A stretch of 56,078 nt of DNA from Afipia sp. P52-10 (GCF_000516555.1 NZ_AZSJ01000007.1:1189100-1245177), one strand, 5' to 3'. Positions 18,384 through 28,411 are shown, counted from the first letter of the stretch. Notes: generated by a model not told the origin, from the sequence alone. Translations and numbers: made by a program.

Positions 18384-19682
18384 ATGCCGGATACCCTAGA
18401 TACGACCGCACGCGGCGAAGTGTCGCCTTCGGCCTTCAGGCGGAGCCTCGATGCGTGGCTTCCCGCAACGGCCGATCCGCGCGATCGCGAATTCCTGCGC
18501 GACCTGCTCGCGATGGGCGGCATCCTGTTCGTGCTCACGGCGATCGCCTATCTCGCCACCTGCGCCTGGACGCTGCCGTTTCCGCGCGACAAGACCGGCC
18601 TCGTGGTCGGCCGCGACTTCCTGAACCTATGGATGTATGGCCGCGCGGTCGCCGATGCCGATCCCGCCCGCTTCTATGACATCGCCGTCTACAACGCCGA
18701 GCTGACGAAGCTGCTTGGCGACGGCTATCCAGGACAGAACTGGCCGAACCCGCCGACCGCGCTGCTGGTGATGGCGCCGTTCGGTTTGCTCGGTTTCTTC
18801 CCTGCGCTGTTCGCCTGGCTCGCCATTGGCATCACCGCGCTCGCCCTCACCATGCGGCGCGTCCTGGCTGACGCCCGCGTGCTGCCGGTGCTGTTGGTGT
18901 CACCAGCGGCGCTGCTTTGCCTGATGTCGGGCCAGAGTTCATTCCTGACCACGGCGGCCCTGATCGGCGCGGTGGTCTGCTGGGATCGGCGGCCGCTGCT
19001 CGCGGGCGTCTTGCTCGGCCTGCTCACCGTCAAGCCGCAGCTCGGCATTCTCATTCCGGTGGCGCTGCTCGCCTCGCAGCGCTGGACGGTGTTCGCAACC
19101 GCCGCCCTCACCGCGCTCGCGCTGGCAGGGTTCGCCGCCGCACTGTTCGGGCCGGAGATCTGGATCGCCTACATCACCAAGGCGCTGCCGCTGCAGCGCG
19201 AGGTGCTGGCCGATCCCTCCGGCATCGCCATGCCATTCCATGCGACGATCTTCATGAACCTGCGCGGGCTGCTCGGCAACGACGTTGCGATGATCGTGCA
19301 GGCTGCGAGCAGCGTGGCTGCGGTTGCGGCCGTCGCATGGGCGTTCTGGTTCAAGCGCGATGCGGATGTCGCGGTGCTGTGCGCGCTGCTGCTCGCCTGC
19401 ACCCAGGCCGCCTCGCCCTACATGTCCAGCTACGACCTGTTGCCGCTGACGCTGATGGCGCTGGTGCTGCTCGCCCGCGGCGAATGCGATGCCGCCGGGC
19501 GGCGGTTGGCGCAGCTCGTGTTCTGGATGCCGGCGCTGCAACTGCTGTTCGGCAGCATCCAGATGCCCGGCCCCGGCTTCATCGCGCCGGCACTGGCGAT
19601 CTATCTCGTGCTGCGGCTGCGCGATAACACGCAGCCCGTCATTGCAGGGCGCGAGCAGAGCGAGCGAGCTCGGAATCCATAA
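18384..19682 (+). CDS. DUF2029/GT87-like multispanning membrane glycosyltransferase; C-terminus encoded by a repeat
   Basis: About 432 residues with roughly ten membrane helices. GRDFLNLWMYGRAVADADPARFYD near residue 85 and YPGQNWPNPPTALLVMAPFG near residue 120 are the conserved loops of the DUF2029/GT87 polyprenol-phosphate mannosyltransferase-like family, which transfers sugars on the outer face of the inner membrane. The start at 18384 (MPDTLD) is favoured over a TTG at 18282. The last 14 codons (VIAGREQSERARNP) and the TAA fall inside the palindromic repeat at 19637-19709, so the native C-terminus has probably been replaced. It is divergent from the GT2 gene. Confidence 0.82.
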   Translation: MPDTLDTTARGEVSPSAFRRSLDAWLPATADPRDREFLRDLLAMGGILFVLTAIAYLATCAWTLPFPRDKTGLVVGRDFLNLWMYGRAVADADPARFYDIAVYNAELTKLLGDGYPGQNWPNPPTALLVMAPFGLLGFFPALFAWLAIGITALALTMRRVLADARVLPVLLVSPAALLCLMSGQSSFLTTAALIGAVVCWDRRPLLAGVLLGLLTVKPQLGILIPVALLASQRWTVFATAALTALALAGFAAALFGPEIWIAYITKALPLQREVLADPSGIAMPFHATIFMNLRGLLGNDVAMIVQAASSVAAVAAVAWAFWFKRDADVAVLCALLLACTQAASPYMSSYDLLPLTLMALVLLARGECDAAGRRLAQLVFWMPALQLLFGSIQMPGPGFIAPALAIYLVLRLRDNTQPVIAGREQSERARNP

Positions 19683-19709
19683 CCACCAGCGGGTGTCTGG
19701 AGTCCCGGC
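19637..19709. repeat. Dispersed palindromic repeat, copy B2
   Basis: CGTCATTGCAGGGCGCGAGC then GGAATCCATAACCACC. This matches the reverse complement of copy B1 (7352-7440), with a degraded right end. It overlaps the 3' end of the DUF2029 gene and supplies its stop codon at 19680-19682. Confidence 0.8.
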
Positions 19710-19828
19710 CGCGCGACCTCAAGACCGCTGTGCCCGCTTGAGCATTCGAGAGCGCTGAACGCGTTTGAACCCGAGTTCAGTCGCATATCCCGGAGCGACA
19801 ACGTCCGTTGCGCCTCAGTCCCCTTCCA

Positions 19829-20170
19829 TCACTGCAAACGGAACACGCCGTCCACCGCCTTGAAGTCCGCCGGCTTGATCAGCCGCGAATGGGCGACCGT
19901 CACCGAGAACAGCGGCCCATCCAGCTTCGCCTGCCAGAAGGCGAGAAACTCCTGCAGTTTCGGGAATTTCGGAAACAGGTCGTAATTCTGCCAGAGGTAG
20001 CTCTGCAGCAGCCATTTGCGGTCCGGCCGCCGATACAGGATCTCGGCCGTGGTCAGCCCGTAACCCTGCATCTGCAGGGTGAACTCTTCCGACGCGACGC
20101 CACCGGAACCGCTGTCGGGACGCGCGTGATGTGAACTCAGCTTGCATGAACCAACGTCATTCTCAGACAT
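19829..20170 (-). CDS. usg: Usg-like family protein
   Basis: A 113-residue protein. The conserved region runs from FTLQMQGYGLTTAEILYRRPD through LLQSYLWQNYDLFPKFPKL to VTVAHSRLIKPADFKAVDG, which is the Usg family pattern seen in alphaproteobacteria. The first 30 residues are variable. GGAGG lies five bases before the ATG at 20170, which is why that start was chosen over 20191. The molecular function is not established; the name comes from its position upstream of other genes in other bacteria. Here it stands alone and is divergent from the DUF1353 gene. Confidence 0.88.
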   Translation of the reverse strand: MSENDVGSCKLSSHHARPDSGSGGVASEEFTLQMQGYGLTTAEILYRRPDRKWLLQSYLWQNYDLFPKFPKLQEFLAFWQAKLDGPLFSVTVAHSRLIKPADFKAVDGVFRLQ

Positions 20171-20353
20171 GCCAACCTCCATCTTCGGCATGAAAATTCT
20201 GACGCAGCACCAGGGTTCATCTCAAGCCCGAAAATTGAATAAAGTGTTGAAATACAAGACGTTGGCAGCATTGATCGCTGGCTGCTAGCAGCGGGGCACG
20301 GTAAGTTTGCCCGCCCGCTCGCGCAGCGATCGGGGCACGTTAGGGGGCCGCGC

Positions 20354-20845
20354 ATGAGCCGTTTCACCGGCGAACTGACGATTACGCAACTCGATGCGGA
20401 CTACCGCACCTGGCGGCTCGAACAGGATCTCGTCTACGAGGTCGGCGCCGAAGGCTCGGGCCGCGAAATCCGCGTGCCGATGCGATTCGAGACCGACGGC
20501 GCATCGATCCCGCGCCTGCTGCAATCCTTCCTGCCGACCTGGGGCCGCTACAGCCGTGCCGCCGTCGTGCATGACTACCTCTATAACGAACTGCGGCCAG
20601 GCACCGAGCCGCACCCGCAAGCGCCGACCCGCCAGGCCGCCGACGCTGTGTTCCGCGAGGCAATGGCCGTGCTTGGCGTCGGCTTCCTCACGCGCTGGGT
20701 GATGTGGGCGGCGGTGCGCGCCTTCGGCTTCCTCGCATTGCAAAAGGCGCGCTTCGTTGCCAAGGCCCAAGGCAAGCCGATGCCGGAGGAAGTCGCGCCC
20801 CGTCCCGAACTCGACATCGTCAGGAAGCGGAAGAGCGAGGGCTGA
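20354..20845 (+). CDS. DUF1353 family protein
   Basis: A 163-residue protein. The diagnostic part is FETDGASIPRLLQSFLPTWG followed by RYSRAAVVHDYLYN near residues 55-85, which is the DUF1353 core. The family occurs in phages and bacterial chromosomes and has no proven function. A C-terminal amphipathic or hydrophobic region (WVMWAAVRAFGFLALQ) precedes a charged tail. No other phage gene lies nearby, so it is best treated as a resident chromosomal gene. GGGGG lies a few bases before the ATG. Confidence 0.8.
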   Translation: MSRFTGELTITQLDADYRTWRLEQDLVYEVGAEGSGREIRVPMRFETDGASIPRLLQSFLPTWGRYSRAAVVHDYLYNELRPGTEPHPQAPTRQAADAVFREAMAVLGVGFLTRWVMWAAVRAFGFLALQKARFVAKAQGKPMPEEVAPRPELDIVRKRKSEG

Positions 20846-20943
20846 ATCCTAGCCCGACGGCATGTCTCCCCTGCGATCCATTAACCACGCCTGCCGGATT
20901 TGGCAGCCTCGGCCTTCGAGTGCCAAAAAATTCTGCTATCGCC

Positions 20944-20972
20944 TTGATCGTCGCGACAGATCGGCCTATGTC
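20944..20972 (+). promoter_or_regulatory. Candidate sigma-70-type promoter of groESL
   Basis: TTGATC (20944-20949), a 17-base spacer and TATGTC (20967-20972) lie just upstream of the CIRCE element, with the start of transcription expected near 20979. A heat-shock sigma-32 promoter is also possible but no clear consensus was seen. Confidence 0.4.
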
Positions 20973-20985
20973 AGCGGGGCTACGC

Positions 20986-21012
20986 GTAGCACTCACTCGT
21001 AGCGACTGCTAA
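20986..21012 (+). promoter_or_regulatory. CIRCE operator (HrcA binding site) upstream of groES
   Basis: GTAGCACTC (20986-20994), nine bases, then GACTGCTAA (21004-21012). The CIRCE consensus is TTAGCACTC-N9-GAGTGCTAA, so each arm matches at eight of nine positions. It lies 45 bases before groES. HrcA repression of the chaperonin operon is the known role of this element; hrcA itself is not in the window. Confidence 0.85.
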
Positions 21013-21057
21013 TATCAGGTAAAAACCCAGCAATCACAGTATTTTAGGAGAACAGCG

Positions 21058-21372
21058 ATGAAGTTTCGTCCGCTTCACGATCGCGTTGTCGTCAAGCGCA
21101 TCGATGCCGAGGAGAAAACCGCTGGCGGCATCATCATCCCCGACTCGGCCAAGGAAAAGCCCTCCCAGGGCGAAGTTGTCGCCGTTGGTCCGGGCGGCCG
21201 TGATGAGGCCGGCAAGCTGATCCCGATCGACCTCAAGGTCGGTGACCGGGTGCTGTTCGGCAAGTGGTCTGGCACCGAGGTCAAGATCGACGGCCAGGAG
21301 CTCCTGATCATGAAGGAGAGCGACATCCTCGGCGTCCTCGAAGGCGAGGCCAGCAAGAAGAAGGCCGCCTAA
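21058..21372 (+). CDS. groES: Co-chaperonin GroES
   Basis: A 104-residue (slightly long) 10-kDa chaperonin that caps the GroEL ring. It begins [20 protein letters not shown], with the mobile loop [20 protein letters not shown] at residues 21-40, then [20 protein letters not shown] and the C-terminal [17 protein letters not shown] precedes the ATG. It is regulated by the upstream CIRCE element and followed after 158 bases by groEL. Confidence 0.98.
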   Translation: MKFRPLHDRVVVKRIDAEEKTAGGIIIPDSAKEKPSQGEVVAVGPGGRDEAGKLIPIDLKVGDRVLFGKWSGTEVKIDGQELLIMKESDILGVLEGEASKKKAA

Positions 21373-21379
21373 GCCGCTT

Positions 21380-23269
<1,890 letters not shown>

Positions 23270-23301
23270 GCTCTATCGCTCAAGCGATCCCCAGCGATGT
23301 G

Positions 23302-23336
23302 AAAACCCCGGCAGCGATGCCGGGGTTTTTGTTTGT
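23302..23336 (+). terminator. Rho-independent terminator of groESL
   Basis: The stem AACCCCGGCA (23304-23313) with TGCCGGGGTT (23318-23327) closes a GCGA tetraloop and is followed by TTTGTTTG. Strong stem plus T-rich tail, 135 bases after the groEL stop. Confidence 0.93.
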
Positions 23337-23561
23337 CTGAAAGTTCAGCCGCCCAAGCGGATGATCCCTCCAAAGCTTTTGCGGCGCGCCGCAGGACAGG
23401 TCTGATGCGAGCCCTCCGCCGCACGCGGGGCTGGGTTCGAACGTAGCGTTTGTGCTGCGGCGATTCGCCGCTAAAGTTAGCAATGCGGTTTGGGCCACCG
23501 CACTTTCCGGAACAGGACAGTTCCTAATCCGAAACTGGGGACGAAAGGAGCGTTGCACAGG

Positions 23562-25229
23562 ATGTTTGGTGACGATCAGGTCGGCGCGCCGTTGCGGCAG
23601 AGCCTGTTCCGCCGCGTGTGGCTCGCAAGTCTCCTGTCGAATTTCGGTTCGCTGATCCAGGGCGTCGGCGCTGCCTGGGCGATGACCCAGATGACCACCT
23701 CGGCCGACATGGTCGCGCTGGTGCAGACCGCCTCGATGCTGCCGATCATGCTGTTGTCGGTGCCCGCAGGCGCCATCGCCGACATGTACGACCGCCGCAA
23801 GGTCGGCCTCGTCTCGCTTTTGCTGACACTCGCCTTTTCGATCATGCTCTCGGTCCAGGCCTGGTTCGGCTATCTTTCGCCCTACACGCTGCTGGCGTTC
23901 TGCTTCCTGATCGGCAGCAGCATGGCGCTGTTCGGCCCGGCTTGGCAGTCGTCGGTCAACGAGCAGGTGCCGCCGCCGATGCTGCCGGCCGCGATCACCT
24001 TGAACAGCATCAGCTACAACATCGCCCGCAGCTTCGGCCCGGCGATCGGCGGCGTGATCGTCGCGGCCGCGGGCGCGGTGGCCGCCTTCGTCGCCAACGC
24101 CATCGCCTATGTGCCGCTGCTGATCGTGCTCTACCTGTGGCGGCGCAAGCAGGAGCCGTCGCGGCTGCCGCCCGAAAAGCTGACGCGGGCGATCATCTCC
24201 GGCGTGCGCTACGTCACCAACTCGCCACCGATGCGCACGCTGATGCTCCGCGCGATGCTGACCGGCGCGGTCGGCGGCTCGATCTTCGCGCTCCTGCCGC
24301 TGCTCGTGCGCGATCACCTGCACGGCGACGCGCAGACCTACGGCGTCATGCTCGGCGCCTTCGGCATCGGCGCGATCCTCGGCGCGTTCTATGTCGGCCC
24401 GGTGCGCAAGCGGTTCGGCGGCGAGCTTGCCGTCTCCACCTGCCTGGTGATGATGGGCGTCGGCACGCTGGTCGCCGCCTTGAGCCCTTGGCCGGCGCTG
24501 ACGGCGGCAGCCCTGGCGCTCACCGGCGGCGGCTGGATGATGTCGATGGCGCTGTTCAACATCTCGATCCAGCTCTCCGCCCCGCGCTGGGTTTCGGGCC
24601 GGGCGCTGGCCGGCTTCCGCAGTTCGAACTCCGCCGGCCTCGCCATCGGCAGCTGGGCCTGGGGCTATGCGGCCGATCACATCGGCGTCGACAAGGCGCT
24701 GATCCTGTCGGCCGCCGCCATGTGCCTGTCGCCGCTGATCGGCCTGTGGCTGCGCATGCCCGACGTCGTGGACGGCAGCAACCAGGACGCCGAAGCCGTC
24801 GCCGACCCGGAAGTGCGGATGCTGCTGTCGCCGCGCTCGGGACCGATCGTCATCGAAATCGAGTACCGCATCGATCCGAAGAACGCGCGCACCTTCTACG
24901 GGCTGATGCTGCAGGTGCAGTTGAACCGGCAGCGCAACGGCGCCTATGGCTGGTCGATCGCCCGCGACGTCGCCGACCCGGAGCTGTGGACCGAGCGCTA
25001 TCATTGCCCGACCTGGCACGACTACCTGCGCCAGCGCAGCCGCCCGACCCAGGCCGAGCGCGCGCTGCAACGAAGCGCGACGGAGTTGCACATCGGCCCC
25101 GAGCCGGTGCGGATCCGGCGCATGCTGGAGCGGCCGTTCGGCTCGGTGCGGTGGAAGGACGACACGCCGGACAACGCGGCAACGACCGAGGTGATCCCGA
25201 TCCCCTCGCAATCGAGCAGCAGCGCGTGA
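23562..25229 (+). CDS. MFS exporter with C-terminal soluble domain (MFS_3 / secretion-effector type)
   Basis: 555 residues. Residues 1-420 form a 12-helix major facilitator unit beginning FRRVWLASLLSNFGSLIQGV, with the MFS motif A-like GAIADMYDRRKVGL and ARSFGPAIGGVIVAAAG. This resembles EntS-like exporters. Residues from about 430 (SGPIVIEIEYRIDPKNA) form a soluble tail whose pattern, with YGWSIARDVADPELWTERYH and HIGPEPVRIRRML, resembles an antibiotic-biosynthesis-monooxygenase-like ferredoxin fold. The start at 23562 follows AGGAG by about ten bases. The substrate is unknown. Confidence 0.85.
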   Translation: MFGDDQVGAPLRQSLFRRVWLASLLSNFGSLIQGVGAAWAMTQMTTSADMVALVQTASMLPIMLLSVPAGAIADMYDRRKVGLVSLLLTLAFSIMLSVQAWFGYLSPYTLLAFCFLIGSSMALFGPAWQSSVNEQVPPPMLPAAITLNSISYNIARSFGPAIGGVIVAAAGAVAAFVANAIAYVPLLIVLYLWRRKQEPSRLPPEKLTRAIISGVRYVTNSPPMRTLMLRAMLTGAVGGSIFALLPLLVRDHLHGDAQTYGVMLGAFGIGAILGAFYVGPVRKRFGGELAVSTCLVMMGVGTLVAALSPWPALTAAALALTGGGWMMSMALFNISIQLSAPRWVSGRALAGFRSSNSAGLAIGSWAWGYAADHIGVDKALILSAAAMCLSPLIGLWLRMPDVVDGSNQDAEAVADPEVRMLLSPRSGPIVIEIEYRIDPKNARTFYGLMLQVQLNRQRNGAYGWSIARDVADPELWTERYHCPTWHDYLRQRSRPTQAERALQRSATELHIGPEPVRIRRMLERPFGSVRWKDDTPDNAATTEVIPIPSQSSSSA

Positions 25230-25324
25230 ATCCATGCATGCGCTGAAGGGCTAAGGTCACGCAATCCGTTTCAAATCGACGAACCCGTCTGGACGTCGCC
25301 GAACGCCGTTTGGACCGATGATGT

Positions 25325-25420
25325 GCTAAAGCATGATCCGGAAAAGCGTGAAGCGGTTTCCGAAGAGATCACGTTTAAACAATAAAGCGCGGCCATGCTT
25401 CATCCAATTTCATCGCTCTA
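25325..25420. repeat. Dispersed repeat, GCATGATCC family, copy A2
   Basis: CTAAAGCATGATCCGGAAAA, then GAAGCGGTTTCCG, ending with CATCGCTCTAG. It parallels copy A4 (47773-47877) over its whole length. Its right end contains the stop codon of the minus-strand receiver gene. Confidence 0.85.
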
Positions 25421-25801
25421 GCCGGCGTCGATCGCCTCGCGGATGGCTCGCTTCAGCGTCTCGTTGCTGTAGGGCTTCACCAGCAGCGGCTCCCCGGTCG
25501 GCAGCCGGCCGGCCGATCCGCCGTCATGATCGCCTGAGGTGGCGATCACCTTCAGCGCCGGCCAGCGCTGTTTGATGGCGGCGGCAAGCGTCAGACCGTC
25601 CATCGATCCCGGCAACTGCAAATCCGTGAAGACCAGCGCGATGTCGTTGCCGCCCTCGATCAGGGCGATGGCCGCATCCGCATCGGCGGCCTCGACGACG
25701 GCAAAGCCTGCTTCGCGAATTGTGTCCACGGCATCCATCCGCAGCAACGCTTCATCCTCGACCACCAGAACCACGGTCTTCGGATCACTTCCATTCAACA
25801 T
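25418..25801 (-). CDS. Single-domain response regulator (CheY-like receiver)
   Basis: 127 residues, a receiver domain with no output domain. The acidic pair Glu15/Asp16 (VVEDEALL), phosphoacceptor Asp60 (VFTDLQLPG), Ser89 or Thr88 (IATSGD) and Lys109 (LLVKPYS) are all present, so it should be phosphorylatable. No histidine kinase is adjacent. Similar orphan receivers in alphaproteobacteria work with hybrid or HWE-type kinases, but the partner here is unknown. The TAG stop (25418-25420) lies in the A2 repeat. Confidence 0.9.
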   Translation of the reverse strand: MLNGSDPKTVVLVVEDEALLRMDAVDTIREAGFAVVEAADADAAIALIEGGNDIALVFTDLQLPGSMDGLTLAAAIKQRWPALKVIATSGDHDGGSAGRLPTGEPLLVKPYSNETLKRAIREAIDAG

Positions 25802-26029
25802 CGCTGACGCTCCCTGATACGAGTGACAAGCAACAGCGGCACCATTTGGTTCCTTACACGATCAGCATCTGCCATGCGCGACAGCGGCACGCTCGACGTG
25901 GTCTCGATACGCAGGAAACGCGCGCTATCAGGATGCCAATGCCGAACAAATCGGCTCTTGAAGGACCTCTCCTTATACACATGCGCGCCCCAAGACTGCA
26001 TTCTTCCCTGAAGACATTCACAGCGCCGC

Positions 26030-26057
26030 TTGACAATCTTTCTACTAAGTTTATATT
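26030..26057 (+). promoter_or_regulatory. Near-consensus sigma-70 promoter without a downstream protein gene
   Basis: TTGACA (26030-26035), a 16-base AT-rich spacer, then TATATT (26052-26057). It stands out in a GC-rich genome. Expected transcription start is near 26064, directly before a hairpin-rich stretch. Confidence 0.6.
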
Positions 26058-26063
26058 CCTAGT

Positions 26064-26500
26064 TGTCCTGCCCCGATGAGAGGGGCGTTCGCGATCGTCA
26101 CGACCGCGGGGCGGGATGCGGTGGCCCCGCGCGGTGTTCGATCCGCGGTTGTTCGGCATGGCGGGTCCATGCGCGACAACAGGCGGTGACGACCACGCCG
26201 CGTCGGAGGACGGCCCAAGTTGCATGGTCCTGGCGCGGCGGCCCGCGCCTTCGACTGACGGTGGTGCCAGCATCGGACACCGGGGGTCATGCAAAGCAAG
26301 CCGTAAAACCATCGCGTGCGGAACGCCGGACGCATCCGGCGTGACCGTGGTGGCTAACTCGTGTGCTTGTTTTCATTTGCACGCGAGGCTGCGGACGCGT
26401 CGCGCGTCCGGCGTTCCGCGCGCCCTCTTGAAAGGGAGGGCGGGAATGTTCACCGCAAAACTCGGGCGCATTGCGCCGCGAGATCGCGAAGCCGTGTGTG
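26064..26500 (+). ncRNA. Candidate structured non-coding RNA or family-wide repeat element
   Basis: Structure, read from the sequence: a first small hairpin GCCCC/GGGGC starting near 26071; a long-range stem pairing 26314-26333 with 26404-26423 (16 perfect pairs, then one G-T and three more pairs); inside its loop a nine-bp hairpin (26358-26366 with 26379-26387) closing a T-rich loop; and CGCCCTC/GAGGGCG (26421-26427 with 26436-26442) after it. Local hairpins at 26324-26341 and 26393-26409 are alternatives that would compete with the long stem. From memory, related sequences with the same layout recur in Bradyrhizobium genomes, usually annotated as short hypothetical proteins; this was not checked. 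The right boundary is a guess. Confidence 0.45.
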
Positions 26501-26586
26501 AAGCGAGAAGTCATATGTGAAGCGACGAAAGAGGTTTTGAAGGCGGGTTGGACCGCTTTGCAAATTGGCGACGAGGACAACGCTAT

Positions 26587-26750
26587 TCATGGTGAGGAGC
26601 GGCGCAAGCATGATCCCCGAAAAGTTCGAAGCGGTTTTCGGACGGGATCATGCTCGAACTCGAACAAGGCGCGTCGCGTCTCGAACCATCAGGCCGCAAT
26701 GGAGCCGCCTTGGCCTCACCCTTCGAGACGCGCGCCCGCGCGTCAGGATG
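26587..26750. repeat. Palindromic repeat (CGCGTCTCGAA type) interrupted by another repeat
   Basis: CATGGTGAGGAGCGGCGCAA, then copy A3 of the GCATGATCC family, then CGCGTCTCGAA (26675-26685) and its perfect inverse TTCGAGACGCG (26722-26732), ending near GCGTCAGGATGAG. The outer pieces read as one element split by the A3 element. Confidence 0.6.
26607..26667. repeat. Dispersed repeat, GCATGATCC family, copy A3
   Basis: GCATGATCCC (26608-26617) and GGGATCATGC (26644-26653) are perfect 10-bp inverted arms, with CCGAAAA/TTTTCGG as inner arms. It ends CTCGAACTCGAACAA. It lies inside another palindromic element. Confidence 0.85.
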
Positions 26751-27063
26751 AGAACCAAACCGACACATTCAGCCGTCATCCAAGCCACGCCCGCGCCGGC
26801 GTATGACCGCAGGATGACAGCAGTGAACAAGACCGAGCCTAAAACGGGTAGACGACAGCGCGGCGGATCGCAAAATAGCCGCAAGCCACGCCCTGAAATG
26901 AGTCAGGTCCAAAAATGCCAACGACCACGGCGGGACCCACATATTGCGCGTACATCCGGCGCAGAAGGTCTCAGCGTGGTCGTCCCGGCGACGGAGCCTG
27001 TGAAGGCATCGACATCGCCGTTGCAAGGCATATGGTGATGGGAAAACGGTTTACAAGGGGTTA

Positions 27064-27882
27064 ATGATGGCAAAATCCACCGCCGCGAGGGCCGGAAAGA
27101 TCTACACGGGGATCGGCGGCTGGACCTTCGAGCCCTGGCGCGGCGTGTTTTACCCCGAGGGCCTGCCGCATGCGAAGGAACTCGAATACGCCGCGAGCCA
27201 TCTGACCTCGATCGAGATCAACGGCACCTTCTATCGCACCCAGACGCCGGCGACCTTCCGCAAATGGGCATCCGAGGTGCCGCCGGGCTTCGTCTTCTCC
27301 GTCAAGGGCGTCCGCTACGTCACCAATCGCCGCGTGCTGGCGGAGGCCGGCGACTCGCTGAAGAAGTTTCTCGACTCCGGCGTGCTCGAGCTCGGCGACA
27401 AGCTCGGCCCCCTGCTCTGGCAGTTCAACCCGACCAAGAAATTCGACGAGGCCGACTTCGGCAAGTTCCTCGAGCTGCTGCCGCAGACGCTGGCCGGCCG
27501 CAAGCTGCGCCATGTGATCGAGGTGCGGCACGACAGCTTCAAGACGCCGGCCTTCATCGCGCTGCTGCGTCAGTTCAACGCCGGCATCGTCTATTCCGAG
27601 CACGAGACCTACACCGAGATCGCGGACGTGACCTCCGACTTCGTTTATGCGCGGCTGCAGAAGGGCCAGGACACCATCAAGACCTGCTATCCGCCGAAGC
27701 AACTCGACGCCTGGGCCGCGCGGCTGAAGACGTGGGCGCAGGGCGGCCAGCCCGACGATCTGCCGCGCATCGACAAGAAGGATGCGCCGAAGCAGCCGCG
27801 CGACGTGTTCGCCTACGTCATCCACGAGGGCAAGGTGCGTGCCCCGGCCGGCGCGATGGAATTGATCAAGCGGCTGTCGTGA
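27064..27882 (+). CDS. DUF72 (YecE-like) family protein
   Basis: A 272-residue TIM-barrel-like protein. GGWTFEPWRGVFYPEGLPHAK at the N-terminus, YAASHLTSIEINGTFYRTQTP near residue 45, FVFSVKGVRYVTNRR near 78 and LGPLLWQFNPT near 118 are the conserved DUF72 blocks. HVIEVRHDSF near 157 supplies the usual acidic residue. The function is unknown. An ATG three bases further in is equally possible as the start. The gene is followed by a DUF488 gene after 59 bases, a pairing often seen in bacteria that suggests a shared role. Confidence 0.87.
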   Translation: MMAKSTAARAGKIYTGIGGWTFEPWRGVFYPEGLPHAKELEYAASHLTSIEINGTFYRTQTPATFRKWASEVPPGFVFSVKGVRYVTNRRVLAEAGDSLKKFLDSGVLELGDKLGPLLWQFNPTKKFDEADFGKFLELLPQTLAGRKLRHVIEVRHDSFKTPAFIALLRQFNAGIVYSEHETYTEIADVTSDFVYARLQKGQDTIKTCYPPKQLDAWAARLKTWAQGGQPDDLPRIDKKDAPKQPRDVFAYVIHEGKVRAPAGAMELIKRLS

Positions 27883-27941
27883 TCCCGGAGCCGAGTTCAG
27901 ATCAGAGCGCCATTGGCTGGCAAGCGAGGAGAACGACGGAG

Positions 27942-28403
27942 ATGCCGAGGAAGCCCAAGCTGTTCACCATCGGTTACGAGCAGACGCCCCCGAAAGCCGT
28001 GCTCGACGAACTCGAACAGGCGGGCGTCAAACTGCTGGTCGATGTGCGCGCCGTCACGTCGTCGCGGCGGCCGGGTTTCTCGAAGAACCAGCTCGCGGCG
28101 GGCTTGCAGGAGCGTGGTATCGCCTATCTGCACCTGAAAGGACTCGGCACCCCGAAGGAAGGCCGCCTCGCCGCCCGCTCCGGCGACATCAAGACGCTGC
28201 AACGCATCTACGCCAAACACCTGAAGACACCACAGGCGAAGGAGGAGATGGACGAACTTGCGACGCTCGTCAGCAAGGCCGGGCCGGTCTGCCTGCTCTG
28301 CTACGAGCGCGACCACAAGAACTGCCACCGCACCTTCATCGCCGAGATCATCGAGGATAAACAGGGCGTGGCGGTCGAGAACCTGGTCGCGCCGCAGCTA
28401 TGA
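27942..28403 (+). CDS. DUF488 family protein
   Basis: A 153-residue small protein. KLFTIGYEQTPPKAVLDEL at the N-terminus, LLVDVRAVTSSRRPGFSKN near residue 32 and the C-terminal VCLLCYERDHKNCHRTFIAE block (Cys and His residues near 122-133) are the diagnostic DUF488 motifs. The invariant C-x6-C-H arrangement suggests a metal or catalytic centre, but no activity has been established to my knowledge. GAGGAG lies upstream. It lies directly after the DUF72 gene and is convergent with the ABC permease gene, whose stop is eight bases away. Confidence 0.88.
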   Translation: MPRKPKLFTIGYEQTPPKAVLDELEQAGVKLLVDVRAVTSSRRPGFSKNQLAAGLQERGIAYLHLKGLGTPKEGRLAARSGDIKTLQRIYAKHLKTPQAKEEMDELATLVSKAGPVCLLCYERDHKNCHRTFIAEIIEDKQGVAVENLVAPQL

Positions 28404-28411
28404 GATGCGGC

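Larger units (their letters stand above)
25802..27063. other. 1.26-kb region without a convincing protein gene
   Basis: No reading frame here has a recognisable domain, and the ones present are Arg/Pro/Ala-rich frames typical of GC-rich non-coding DNA. The region holds a strong promoter-like sequence (26030-26057), a highly structured stretch (26064-26500), and nested dispersed repeats (about 26580-26760). 26770-27063 shows nothing clear. Confidence 0.6.

Noticed and set aside
23280-25235. 651-residue frame antisense to the MFS gene
   Set aside because: Arg/His/Gln-rich shadow; it also runs through the groESL terminator.
26116-26520. 134-residue frame in the gene-poor region
   Set aside because: Contains both arms of the long inverted repeat; better explained as structured RNA or repeat.
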